This document shows positions 26,148-34,226 of a DNA stretch of 64,000 nucleotides, piece after piece (the stretch's first letter is position 1; each line of letters opens with the position of its first letter). The notes below the pieces were generated by a model, which ran no database searches, was not told where the DNA came from, and saw only the letters and a list, made by a program, of their open reading frames with translations. This stretch comes from PALSA-612 sp963776375 (GTDB lineage Bacteria; Actinomycetota; Thermoleophilia; Gaiellales; Gaiellaceae), in assembly GCA_963776375.1 (NCBI GenBank), contig CAVZMF010000007.1:1-64000 (forward strand), given 5' to 3'. Position numbers and translations under genes: made by a program.

Positions 26148-27029
26148 ATGCACCGTCTTCGTCGCCTCAGCCGAGGCGGACGCCTGGCGTTCGCACTCGT
26201 CGTCGCCGGGGCCGTCTTCGGGATCGCGTCTGCCGTGCAGGCGGACATCCCGGATGGCGGAGTGATCCACAGCTGCTACAAAAAGGTGAACGGTCAGCTG
26301 CGCGTGATCGACACGAGCAAGGGCGGAACCTGCAACACAAGCGAGAAGGGACTGTCCTGGAATCAGACTGGTCCCACCGGGGCTCGAGGGCCAACCGGTC
26401 CCAAGGGCGCGACAGGTCCGAAGGGCGCGACAGGCCCGAAGGGCGCGACAGGCCCGAAGGGGGCCACCGGGGCGACCGGGCCGTCGGGGCCGAAGGGCCC
26501 GACGGGCTTGGGTATCGGTGGCAGTTGCACTACGAACCACGCGATCCAGAGCGTGAACCCCGACGGGAGCGTGAACTGCGTGGCCTTCACGCCTTCGGGG
26601 AGAGTGCTGACGGCGGGCGAGTTCCTTCCGTCGGCCGGCGATCCCGCCGTCACGCTCTTCGACATCGACGGCACCGTCGTTCGGGGCATCTGCACGGCAG
26701 GCGGGAACGCCCAAGTGACGATCGGCTCCGACGGCGGAGCGGGCGGCTTCGTCTCGTACTCGTCGGACAGCAACTCGCTCGGCCACAAAGCGGGTCAGCC
26801 GACGAACGGCAACTCCGACGTGATCGCCGACCAGACAGCAGGCGGCTTCGCGGACCGCGCTGAATTCAGCTCCCTCGGCACGTTCACCACGTCGACGTTC
26901 CTCTCGGGAACCGTGTATGCGGAGACGGTCGGCAGCGTGTGCGTCTTCCAGGGCAGCGCAATCGCAGCCAACGGGGCGGCGCCACCCGCCGGACAGGCTC
27001 CGGTCAAAGGCACGCAAAACCCGCACTAG
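26148..27029 (+). CDS. Secreted collagen-like (Gly-X-Y) protein
   Basis: 293 aa; GAGAGGAGG six bases before the ATG. Signal peptide of about 34 residues ending near SAVQA. A short head domain (IPDGGVIHSCYKKVNGQLRV, with a Cys pair) leads into a collagenous stretch of about 16 Gly-X-Y triplets (GPKGAT repeated), then a roughly 170 aa C-terminal beta-rich domain with several cysteines. The architecture suggests a trimeric extracellular stalk or adhesin. A degraded paralogue lies convergently downstream. Confidence 0.85.
   Translation: MHRLRRLSRGGRLAFALVVAGAVFGIASAVQADIPDGGVIHSCYKKVNGQLRVIDTSKGGTCNTSEKGLSWNQTGPTGARGPTGPKGATGPKGATGPKGATGPKGATGATGPSGPKGPTGLGIGGSCTTNHAIQSVNPDGSVNCVAFTPSGRVLTAGEFLPSAGDPAVTLFDIDGTVVRGICTAGGNAQVTIGSDGGAGGFVSYSSDSNSLGHKAGQPTNGNSDVIADQTAGGFADRAEFSSLGTFTTSTFLSGTVYAETVGSVCVFQGSAIAANGAAPPAGQAPVKGTQNPH
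26397..26468 (+). repeat. 18-bp tandem repeats coding for GPKGAT
   Basis: Four near-identical 18-bp units (such as ggcccgaagggcgcgaca) inside the collagen-like gene. Being a multiple of three, copy-number change would lengthen or shorten the stalk without breaking the frame. Confidence 0.8.
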
Positions 27030-27218
27030 CCACGTAATACGACCGACCCAGGAGCGGGCGGTTCGACCATGAGCCGCCCGCTCCGCTTTCGAGCCGCCCG
27101 GCCGCGAGCCTGCCGGCCGCGACCCGGTTGACGCGGTGAGGCTGCGTGCCGTCCCTGTCCTCCGTGTGGCTCGGCCGGCGGTGCGATCTTCGGATCGCGG
27201 CCCGATGTCGACGCGACG

Positions 27219-27370
27219 TTGATCACGCTGCTGACGACGATCCTGCTGAGCGAGCTCGTCGCTTCAACCACGGCCCCCGGAGGAGGGACAGCCTCCTCCT
27301 CGCGGGCCGTCGTGAAGGGCGCCTTCAACGCGAAGCTGAAGAAGTCGATCGTGGTCGACGGGGCCCGCGA
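27219..27370 (+). pseudogene. Possible remnant of a secreted-repeat (lipoprotein_15-like) protein
   Basis: The frame encodes AVVKGAFNAKLKKSIVVDG, reminiscent of the short N-x-x-L-x-x-x-x-VD-x-x-G repeat of a widespread secreted family (COG4315/PF03640). The expected TLYLF and CxxxCAxxWPP continuation is not present, and there is no signal peptide. Weak resemblance only. The rest of 27030-27370 shows no gene. Confidence 0.25.
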
Positions 27371-28030
27371 TTACTCCCTGCTCGCCGGCGCCGCTACTGG
27401 GGCCTTCTGCGAAGCGGCCGCGAGCGAACTCCCGGGAGCGCACGTGGCCTCCGCCTGGTACGACTGGCCGGCTGCACCTTCGTTCCTGACATCGACAGTC
27501 CACTTATCCGTTGGCGTGGTGCCGGTGAAGAAACCGTTGTTGAACGAGTCGATGGTGACGATCGTCAGCTCCCCGGTGGCAACCGCGGGATTGACGATGA
27601 CGTCGCCTGTGATGGCGATGTCGCCGGCTGGACAAGCGACAGTGCTTTCAGAATTCGTGCGGGCCGCGACGATCGTCGGCGTCCCCAGCACCATCTGCAA
27701 TCCGACGATGCCGGCCGGCCCGGTCGGTCCTGTCGCACCCGTCGGCCCGGTGGCGCCCGTCGGCCCGGTCGTTCCGATCGGCCCGGATGCACCAGTTGTC
27801 CCCTTTGGCCCGGTCGGCCCGGTCTGGTTCCAGTCCAGCCCGACCTCGCTCGAGCGGCAGGCATCGGTCGATGGGTCGACCACGCGTAGATCGCCGCTGT
27901 TCTTCTGGTAGCAGCCGTGAATGATCCCACCCGAGTCGGGGATCGACGCTTATGCGACGCCGCCAAGGACCAACGCTCCCACGACGATGCCGAGTGCAGC
28001 CCACCCCCGGCGGACGAATTGAGGTTTCAT
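27371..28030 (-). pseudogene. Collagen-like protein paralogue with a stop codon in the signal peptide
   Basis: The ATG at 28028-28030 with GGGGGAAGG upstream opens MKPQFVRRGWAALGIVVGAL, a signal peptide. Codon 27 is TAA (27950-27952), and the same frame continues with SIPDSGGIIHGCYQKNSGDL, parallel to the head of the intact paralogue at 26148. About ten Gly-X-Y triplets (GPTGATGPTGATG) and a C-terminal domain with two cysteines follow. A single nonsense change thus kills an otherwise intact secreted protein. A GTG at 27883 could restart translation but would lack a signal peptide. Confidence 0.75.
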
Positions 28031-28123
28031 GCCTTCCCCCTTTTCTGAGCGAAGCGATTCGTCTCTGGTCAAGGCTGGTCTACGCGACTGACTACCGACC
28101 GGATTGGGTCGATCCGGTCACGG

Positions 28124-28351
28124 TGCTGCCGGGAGTGCGGCGTCGAGCTAGCCTCAGACAGCCCGGAGCTACGGCTGCAGCGGACCTACGACGATGAGCC
28201 GATCGTCTGCTGCCTGGAGTGCTGGGAGCGCGAGTTCGGCGAGGCCGGTTGGGCGGGTACCCGCTCGCTTTGGATGCACGGCCGCCTGGGGTACTTCCTT
28301 GTCGGACGGCATCAGTGCAGGAGATCGAGCAGGGTAGAACTATTGGGGTAG
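28124..28351 (+). pseudogene. 5'-truncated zinc-ribbon protein remnant
   Basis: An open frame encodes CCRECGVELASDSPELRLQ and YDDEPIVCCLECWEREFGEA, two CxxC knuckles about 30 residues apart, ending at TAG 28349-28351. No start codon occurs upstream in frame before unrelated sequence, so the 5' end has been lost. It lies next to the distal att copy. Remainder of 28031-28554: no gene seen. Confidence 0.4.
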
Positions 28352-28353
28352 AA

Positions 28354-28385
28354 AGAGCGGCCCAACCGCTCGGTTGAGCCGCTCT
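28354..28385. repeat. Imperfect inverted repeat abutting the distal att copy
   Basis: agagcggc...gccgctct (8-bp arms) with an inner caacc/ggttg stem, ending 1 bp before the 31-bp att repeat. It could be a terminator on the minus strand (followed there by TTTC) or a recombinase-related site. Confidence 0.4.
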
Positions 28386-28386
28386 G

Positions 28387-28417
28387 GCCAGAAGTTCGAG
28401 ATCTGGTCCGCGCTGTA
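28387..28417 (+). repeat. att repeat, distal copy of the dehydrogenase 3' end
   Basis: 30/31 identical to 25438-25468 and still readable as the last codons of the dehydrogenase, closed by TAA instead of TAG. It marks the far end of the icd-associated element. Confidence 0.8.
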
Positions 28418-28554
28418 ACGAACTGCACCAGCGTCCCCCGGACGGGGGAGGAATGCAGGCATTCGACTGCCGATGATCGCTGCAAATGAGCACGGACGCC
28501 CTGCGGCAGCGGCGTTCACGGCGGTCCGCGCTCCCCCGAGTCGAAAGGATTTTG

Positions 28555-29232
28555 ATGACCGTCTATCGGAAGATCCTCCTCAGCGCGGCCGTGGTCATCG
28601 TGCTCGCGGCCGGTGTCGGTTTCGGCACGTTCGCGACGTTCACGGCCGAGACCGACAACCCGGGCAACGTCTTCGCCCACGGGACGCTGGTGCTCTCGAA
28701 CCAGAAGCAGGGCGGATCCGTCTGCCTCTCGACCGGCGGCGGCTCCACGGACACCAACGTCAACACGGGCTGCGACCAGCTCTACAACCTCACGGCCAAG
28801 AAGCCGGGAGACTCGGGTACGGCGAACCTGACGCTCAGGAACGCCGGCTCGACCGACGCCTCCACATTCAAGGTCTTCTCTCCGCTCTGCACGGCCGCGG
28901 ACGCGACCGGAGAGACGTACCACGGCACGGGGAGCCCCTGCAGCGTGGTCCAGCTCTACGTCCAGCAGTGGTCGGACGCGGCTTTCTCGACGCCGCTCGC
29001 CTGCCTCTACGGCGGCGCGACCGGCAGCACGTGCAACTTCTCCGACACGACGAAGACGCTCGGTGACTTCGCGACCAACTACTCGAACTCCACGAACGGC
29101 CTCTCGATCGGCGCCCTGACGGCCGGTTCGTCGGCGTACTTCACGATCGGCGTGAAGTCCCCGTCGACCGCCGGCAACAGCCTGCAGGGCCGCAAGGCGA
29201 CGCAGGACTTCGACTGGTACATCTCGCAGTAG
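28555..29232 (+). CDS. TasA/camelysin-like exported protein with SipW-type signal
   Basis: 225 aa; AAAGGA upstream of the ATG. The N-terminal hydrophobic helix is followed by TFATFTAETDNPGNVFAHG, the SipW-dependent signal/start motif of TasA and camelysin family proteins. The mature part is Ser/Thr/Gly-rich and beta-strand-like with several cysteines, suiting a secreted fibre or matrix subunit. The next gene encodes the cognate-type signal peptidase, 24 bp downstream. An alternative start at 28486 has no ribosome site. Confidence 0.8.
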   Translation: MTVYRKILLSAAVVIVLAAGVGFGTFATFTAETDNPGNVFAHGTLVLSNQKQGGSVCLSTGGGSTDTNVNTGCDQLYNLTAKKPGDSGTANLTLRNAGSTDASTFKVFSPLCTAADATGETYHGTGSPCSVVQLYVQQWSDAAFSTPLACLYGGATGSTCNFSDTTKTLGDFATNYSNSTNGLSIGALTAGSSAYFTIGVKSPSTAGNSLQGRKATQDFDWYISQ

Positions 29233-29256
29233 CGGCCGAATCGCGGGGGAGCGATC

Positions 29257-29835
29257 GTGCAGAGCACAGAGCTACAAGTCAGCCCGGCCGACAGCGGTGC
29301 AATCCCCACCGCTGTCGGCGGGGCACACGTTCTCTTCCGGGTCGCCCGCGTGCTCGTCGTCGCGCTCGTCGTGGCCGCCGCCGTCCTGGTCGCCGCCCTT
29401 GCGGTCGGCCCGAGGTTCCTGCCCTACCGCACGTACACGATCGAGACCGGGAGCATGCGGCCAACGCTGCCGATCGGCTCGCAGATCGTCCTGCGCCCCG
29501 TCGCAGCCAACCGGCTGAAGGTCGGCGACGTCGTCGCCTTCCACCGCCCCGGACACGGCGAGCTCGTGACGCACCGGATCAGGAGGGTGCTGCACACGAG
29601 CCGCGGGACCTTCTTCGAGACGAAGGGCGACGCGAACGGAGCCCCCGACCCATGGCGGCTGCGGATGCGCGGCACGGGCTGGCGCGAGGTGTACGTCATT
29701 CCGTACGTCGGCTATGTCGTCTCGGCGCTGCGCCTGCTGTCCGTCCGGCTCACCCTGCTGGCACTGGTGGGCGGGATCCTCGGCGCCTTCGCTATCCGGC
29801 GGATCTGGGCCGCTCCGCGCGACGCGCCGGCGTAG
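29257..29835 (+). CDS. SipW-type (ER/archaeal-like) signal peptidase I
   Basis: 192 aa membrane protease. Helix at about 25-50, then the catalytic serine in ETGSMRPTLPIGSQIVL. Where bacterial-type enzymes have a catalytic lysine, this has histidine (GELVTHRIRRV), the Ser/His arrangement of the S26B SipW/SPC21 branch. A second membrane helix lies near 155-180. GTG start. It sits between two exported proteins that share the A-x-FTA-x-T-x-NPGN motif, so it probably processes both. Confidence 0.88.
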   Translation: MQSTELQVSPADSGAIPTAVGGAHVLFRVARVLVVALVVAAAVLVAALAVGPRFLPYRTYTIETGSMRPTLPIGSQIVLRPVAANRLKVGDVVAFHRPGHGELVTHRIRRVLHTSRGTFFETKGDANGAPDPWRLRMRGTGWREVYVIPYVGYVVSALRLLSVRLTLLALVGGILGAFAIRRIWAAPRDAPA

Positions 29836-29844
29836 AGAAAGCCG

Positions 29845-30735
29845 ATGCGACCCCACACCCTCCTCGTCGTCTCCGCGGCCGTGCTGACCGTCCTGACAGC
29901 CACGCTCGGGCGCGGCTCGGAGGCGGCGTTCACCGCGCAGACGCAGAACCCCGGCAACGCCTACGCGATGACCGCGCTCTACGCTCCCTCGGCGCTCACC
30001 GCCTCGACGACCGGCCACGACGTCGGCCTGAGCTGGGGCGCCGGCACGAACGGCAGCGACTACAGCATCCTCGGCGTCGCCAACGGATCGAGCTCGAACT
30101 GCAGCAGCGTCACGTTCGCCGCGCTCGGCAGCTCGGCCGGCACGAGCTACACGGACTCTGCCCGGTTCGCGCCGCAGGGCACGTACTACTGCTACCAGGT
30201 GCAGACGAGCTACGCGTCGTGGACGAGCGTGAACGGCAACCCGACCGTCGCCGCGCGGCTCGGCTTCTTCGCCGCGTCCATCGCCGCCACGAACGGCGGA
30301 ACGGCGGGTCGCCTCGACGCCGGCGACAAGATCGTCCTCACCTTCGACCAGGCCGTGACCACGTCCACCGGGCCGAGCGGGACCAACACCGTCTGCGCCC
30401 GCACCGGGAACGACACGATCACGCTCGGTGTCGTCACGACGACCGGGACCTGCGCCGCCAACGAGACGAACAACCTCGGCACGGTGACCAGCGGCACCTT
30501 GTCGGCCAACGGGCGCTGGAACGCGACCTGGGTCTGGAGCGCCGGCAACACGGCGCTCACGATCACGCTCAGCACGCGCGTCCAGGGAACGACGAACGTG
30601 ACGACGACCGGAGCATGGGCGTTCAACCCGGTCACGACCACGACGAAGCTGCTCTCGTCGACGGGTTCGTTCCACGTCTGCGACACGAACACCGGCGGCG
30701 GCAACTGCCTGCCCGCACTGACCGGCAGCTTCTGA
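29845..30735 (+). CDS. Exported FN3-like protein with SipW-type signal
   Basis: 296 aa. A signal helix ends in SEAAFTAQTQNPGNAYAM, closely matching the TasA-like neighbour. Residues about 50-130 resemble a fibronectin type III domain (PSALTASTTGHDVGLSWGAG ... GTYYCYQVQTSYASWTS). The remainder is Thr/Asn/Gly-rich with Cys pairs (TVCARTGNDT, TGTCAANET), probably a second beta-sandwich. Likely an accessory matrix or adhesin subunit, co-transcribed with the peptidase (9-bp gap). Confidence 0.75.
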   Translation: MRPHTLLVVSAAVLTVLTATLGRGSEAAFTAQTQNPGNAYAMTALYAPSALTASTTGHDVGLSWGAGTNGSDYSILGVANGSSSNCSSVTFAALGSSAGTSYTDSARFAPQGTYYCYQVQTSYASWTSVNGNPTVAARLGFFAASIAATNGGTAGRLDAGDKIVLTFDQAVTTSTGPSGTNTVCARTGNDTITLGVVTTTGTCAANETNNLGTVTSGTLSANGRWNATWVWSAGNTALTITLSTRVQGTTNVTTTGAWAFNPVTTTTKLLSSTGSFHVCDTNTGGGNCLPALTGSF

Positions 30736-30736
30736 G

Positions 30737-31327
30737 CTAGACCACCGCGCGCACGAGACCGTGCGCCGCGTCCGCGAGCAGGCCGTCGCGCCAGGCCTCG
30801 ACGAAGACGCGGACGATCTCCGGGTCGAACTGTGTGCCCGCGCAGCGCTCGAGCTCGGTCACGGCCACCTCCTCGGTCGTGGCACGGCGGTACGAGCGAT
30901 CCGTGGTCAGGGCGTCGAACGAGTCCACGACGGCGAGCACACGCGCCTCGGCGGGTATCGCCTCGCCCTCGAGGCCGACCGGGTAGCCGGTTCCGTCCCA
31001 GCGCTCGTGGTGGTAGAGCACGACCGGGACGACGAGCTGGAGCGCAGAATGCCGCGCGACTATGCGCGCGCCCTCCTCGGGATGTCGACGCAGCTCCGCG
31101 AGCTCGTCCGCGTCCAGCGGCCCCGGCTTGCGCAGGATGCGCTCCGGGACGACGAGCTTGCCGACGTCGTGCAGCGCCGCGCCCAGCCGCAGGATCTCGA
31201 CGTCGGCCTCGTCCCAGCCCAGGCGCGAGGCGACGACCTCCGCCATCACGCCCACGCGGACAGCGTGGCCGGACGAGTGCGGATCTCTGGCCTCGATGGC
31301 CTGCGAGAGCGCGACGAGCGTGGTCAT
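30737..31327 (-). CDS. Stand-alone HD-GYP c-di-GMP phosphodiesterase
   Basis: 196 aa, essentially one HD-GYP domain. HAVRV near 21, metal-binding GAALHDVGK at 49-57, HPEEGARIV at 82-90 and the GYP motif HHERWDGTGYP at about 106-116 are all intact, so it should hydrolyse cyclic di-GMP. No sensory domain is present. It converges with the SipW/TasA-like cassette (1-bp gap) and diverges from pntAA. The N-terminal start at 31327 is the first ATG before the domain. Confidence 0.9.
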   Translation of the reverse strand: MTTLVALSQAIEARDPHSSGHAVRVGVMAEVVASRLGWDEADVEILRLGAALHDVGKLVVPERILRKPGPLDADELAELRRHPEEGARIVARHSALQLVVPVVLYHHERWDGTGYPVGLEGEAIPAEARVLAVVDSFDALTTDRSYRRATTEEVAVTELERCAGTQFDPEIVRVFVEAWRDGLLADAAHGLVRAVV

Positions 31328-31408
31328 GGCCCGCTTCAGTTCTCGCCGCCGACGCGCGCTCCTTCCCTCGCCGGGCGTCCGATGCCCTGGCGTAGAGTTG
31401 CCGTCGGC

Positions 31409-32497
31409 ATGCGCATCGGCGTCGCGAAGGAGACTGCGCCCGGCGAGCGCAGGGTCGCACTCGTCCCGGACGTCGTCTCCCGTTTGACCGGATCCGGATT
31501 CGACGTGCTGGTCGAGAAGGGTGCGGGCGAGGCGGCCTCGTTCACGGACGCCGCCTACTCTGAGGCGGGCGCGAGCCTCGTCGCCGGCGTGCTCGGCCAG
31601 GCGGAGGGCATCGTCAAGGTGCAGAAGCCGTCCGCCGACGAGGCGGCAAAGCTGCGGCAGGGCGACCTGCTGATCGGCTTCCTGGAGCCGCTCACCGACC
31701 GGGAGGGCATCGACCGGCTGGCCGCGGCCGGCGTCGTCGCCTTCGCGATGGAATCGATCCCGCGGATCACGCGCGCCCAGCCGATGGACGCGCTCTCTTC
31801 CCAGGCGACGGTCTCCGGCTACAAGGGCGTGCTCCTCGCGGCCGAGCGGCTGCCGAAGTTCTTCCCCATGCTGACGACGGCGGCAGGCACCGTCCCGCCC
31901 GCGAAGGTGCTCGTGCTCGGCGCGGGCGTCGCCGGCCTGCAGGCGATCGCCACCGCGCGCCGGCTGGGCGCGGTCGTGGCCGGCTTCGACGTGCGACCCG
32001 CGGTGAAGGAGCAGGTCGAGTCGCTCGGCGCGAGCTTCCTCGACCTCGGCGTACGCGGAGAAGAAACGGCCGGCGGCTACGCGACCGAGCTGACGCCGGA
32101 GCAGCAGGCGCAGCAGCAGGCGGAGCTCGAGAAGCGCCTGCCCGACTACGACGTCGTGATCACGACGGCGGCGATCCCCGGGCGGCCGGCTCCCAAGCTG
32201 ATCCCCGCGTCGGCTGTTCACGCGATGCGTCCCGGATCGGTGATCGTCGACCTCGCCTCGGAGACCGGCGGAAACTGCGAGCTGACGAGGCCGGGCGAGG
32301 AGACGGACGAGGGCGGCGTGAGGATCGTCGGCTTCACGAACCTTCCGAGCACGATGCCGGCCCATGCGAGCCAGCTCTACGCGCGCAACGTCATGGCTTT
32401 GCTCACCCACCTCGCCCCCGAGGGCGAGCTCAAGCTCGACTTCGACGACGAGATCACCGCAGGCGCCTGCGTGACCAGAAAGGAGGGAGCCGCGTGA
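31409..32497 (+). CDS. pntAA: NAD(P) transhydrogenase subunit alpha, part 1
   Basis: 362 aa NAD(H)-binding domain I of proton-translocating transhydrogenase (H- transfer from NADH to NADP+ coupled to proton influx). MRIGVAKETAPGERRVALVP at the start, RDQ-loop region, and dinucleotide-binding VLVLGAGVAGLQAIATARRLGA near 170. Split three-gene form as in Rhodospirillum and many Actinobacteria. TAGAGT lies 10 bp upstream of the ATG, with no clear ribosome site. The GTGA overlap with pntAB shows coupling. Confidence 0.94.
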   Translation: MRIGVAKETAPGERRVALVPDVVSRLTGSGFDVLVEKGAGEAASFTDAAYSEAGASLVAGVLGQAEGIVKVQKPSADEAAKLRQGDLLIGFLEPLTDREGIDRLAAAGVVAFAMESIPRITRAQPMDALSSQATVSGYKGVLLAAERLPKFFPMLTTAAGTVPPAKVLVLGAGVAGLQAIATARRLGAVVAGFDVRPAVKEQVESLGASFLDLGVRGEETAGGYATELTPEQQAQQQAELEKRLPDYDVVITTAAIPGRPAPKLIPASAVHAMRPGSVIVDLASETGGNCELTRPGEETDEGGVRIVGFTNLPSTMPAHASQLYARNVMALLTHLAPEGELKLDFDDEITAGACVTRKEGAA

Positions 32498-32814
32498 GCG
32501 TGAGCTTCCTGATCGAGCTGACCGTGCTGATCCTGGCCGCGTTCCTCGGTGTCGAGGTGATCTCGAAGGTGCCGACGCTACTGCACACGCCGCTGATGTC
32601 GGGCACGAACGCCATCCACGGCATCGTCATCGTCGGCGCGATCATCGTCGCCGGGATCCCGGGGCAGCCCGTCTGGCTCCGCATCGTCTCGCTCGCAGCC
32701 GTCGCGCTCGCGACCGGCAACGTCGTCGGCGGCTTCGTCGTCACCGACCGGATGCTGGAGATGTTCAAGCGGCGGAAGCCCGCGCCCGCTGAGGAAGCGG
32801 AGAAGCCCGAGTGA
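32494..32814 (+). CDS. pntAB: NAD(P) transhydrogenase subunit alpha, part 2 (membrane)
   Basis: 106 aa with three membrane helices (domain II part). It carries FLGVEVISKVPTLLHTPLMS and GTNAIHGIVIVGAI, the conserved transhydrogenase membrane motifs, and a Pro/Glu-rich tail. Overlaps both neighbours by 4 bp. Confidence 0.94.
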   Translation: MSVSFLIELTVLILAAFLGVEVISKVPTLLHTPLMSGTNAIHGIVIVGAIIVAGIPGQPVWLRIVSLAAVALATGNVVGGFVVTDRMLEMFKRRKPAPAEEAEKPE

Positions 32815-34226
32815 CCGCACTGCCGCTCGCGAGCATCAGCCGCACCGACTGGATCTCGCTCGCCTACATCGTCACGATCGTCTGCTTCATCCTCGCGCTC
32901 CGCTTCCTGTCCGACCCGGCGCGCGCGCGCAGGGGCAACCAGATCGGCGCCTTCGGCATGGCCGTCGCGATCGTCGCCACGTTCTTCCTCCCCCAGGTCA
33001 AGGAGTACTGGCCGACTCTCGTCGTGATGGCCATCGCAGCGCCCATCGGGGCGTATGCGGCACGCGCGGTGAAGATGACTGCGATGCCGCAGATGGTGGC
33101 GCTGTTCAACGGCGTCGGCGGCGGTGCGGCGGCCCTGATCTCACTTGCGGACTTCCACGAGAGCGCGCCGGCGCCGGACCGGCTGTCGCTGAGCACGTCG
33201 ATCGCGGTCGTGCTCTCGGCGCTGATCGGCTCGATCTCGTTCATGGGCAGCATGGTCGCGTTCGCGAAGCTGCAGGAGCTGATCGGCGGGCGCCCGATCC
33301 AGTATCCGGGCCAGCAGTACGGCAATTTCGCCCTGATCGGCGTGATCGCCGGGCTCGGGATCGCGATCGTCGCCGGCTACGAGCACGAGTGGGTGCTGGC
33401 CGTGATCATCGTCCTGTCACTCGCCTTCGGCGCCCTGTTCGTCCTTCCCATCGGCGGCGCCGACATGCCCGTCGTGATCGCGCTCCTGAACGCGTTCACC
33501 GGCGTCGCCACCGCGCTGACCGGCTTCGTGCTGCACCAGAACGTCCTGATCGTGAGCGGCATGCTCGTCGGCGCGTCGGGAACGCTGCTGACGCTGATGA
33601 TGGCCCGTGCGATGGGCCGTTCCGTCGCCAACGTCCTCTTCGGCGCCTTCGGGACGCTGCAGGTGACGGCGGCCGAGGTCGAGGCCGCGGGCGGCGCCGT
33701 CCGGCCGACGACGCCCGAGGACGTGGCCGTGATGCTCGCTTACGGGCAGCGCGTCGTCATCGTCCCCGGCTACGGCCTCGCGGTCGCGCAGGCGCAGCAC
33801 GCCGTCCGCGAGCTGGCGACGGAACTGGAGAAGCGCGGCGTCGACGTCAAGTACGCCATCCATCCCGTCGCCGGCCGCATGCCCGGCCACATGAACGTTC
33901 TCCTGGCCGAGGCCAACGTGCCCTACGACCAGCTCAAGGAGATGGACGAGATCAACCCGGCCTTCGACCAGACGGACGTTGCGCTCGTGATCGGCGCCAA
34001 CGACGTCACCAACCCGGCGGCCCGCAGCGACACGTCCAGCCCGATCTACGGGATGCCGATCCTGAACGTCGACCACGCGCACAACGTCGTCGTCCTGAAG
34101 CGCAGCATGAACCCGGGCTTTGCGGGCATCGACAACCCGCTCTTCGTCGACCCGAAGACGGTCATGCTCTTCGGCGACGCGAAGGACTCGGTCGAGAAGC
34201 TGGTCGCGGCCGTCAAGCGGGTCTAG
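32811..34226 (+). CDS. pntB: NAD(P) transhydrogenase subunit beta
   Basis: 471 aa. N-terminal half with about eight to nine membrane helices forming the proton channel, then the NADP(H)-binding domain III with VIVPGYGLAVAQAQHAVREL, HPVAGRMPGHMNVLLAEA, GANDVTNPAA and the C-terminal VDPKTVMLFGDAKDSVEKL. All expected landmarks are present. Last base shared with the start of the next gene (TAGTG). Confidence 0.96.
   Translation: MTALPLASISRTDWISLAYIVTIVCFILALRFLSDPARARRGNQIGAFGMAVAIVATFFLPQVKEYWPTLVVMAIAAPIGAYAARAVKMTAMPQMVALFNGVGGGAAALISLADFHESAPAPDRLSLSTSIAVVLSALIGSISFMGSMVAFAKLQELIGGRPIQYPGQQYGNFALIGVIAGLGIAIVAGYEHEWVLAVIIVLSLAFGALFVLPIGGADMPVVIALLNAFTGVATALTGFVLHQNVLIVSGMLVGASGTLLTLMMARAMGRSVANVLFGAFGTLQVTAAEVEAAGGAVRPTTPEDVAVMLAYGQRVVIVPGYGLAVAQAQHAVRELATELEKRGVDVKYAIHPVAGRMPGHMNVLLAEANVPYDQLKEMDEINPAFDQTDVALVIGANDVTNPAARSDTSSPIYGMPILNVDHAHNVVVLKRSMNPGFAGIDNPLFVDPKTVMLFGDAKDSVEKLVAAVKRV

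Larger units (their letters stand above)
25438..28417. mobile_element. Small integrated element at the 3' end of the isocitrate dehydrogenase-family gene
   Basis: The last 31 bp of the dehydrogenase gene (25438-25468) recur at 28387-28417 with one mismatch. The second copy again reads, in a potential reading frame, as the gene's C-terminus ending in TAA (QKFEIWSAL instead of QKLEIWSAL). This is how phages and islands that integrate into icd behave, replacing the end of the target gene. The 2.9 kb between holds a hypothetical gene, two collagen-like genes (one dead) and gene remnants. No integrase remains. Confidence 0.7.

Noticed and set aside
26397..26468. CRISPR-like array
   Set aside because: The 18-bp units are contiguous, without spacers, and encode GPKGAT collagen triplets. 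No CRISPR array or cas gene was found anywhere in the window.
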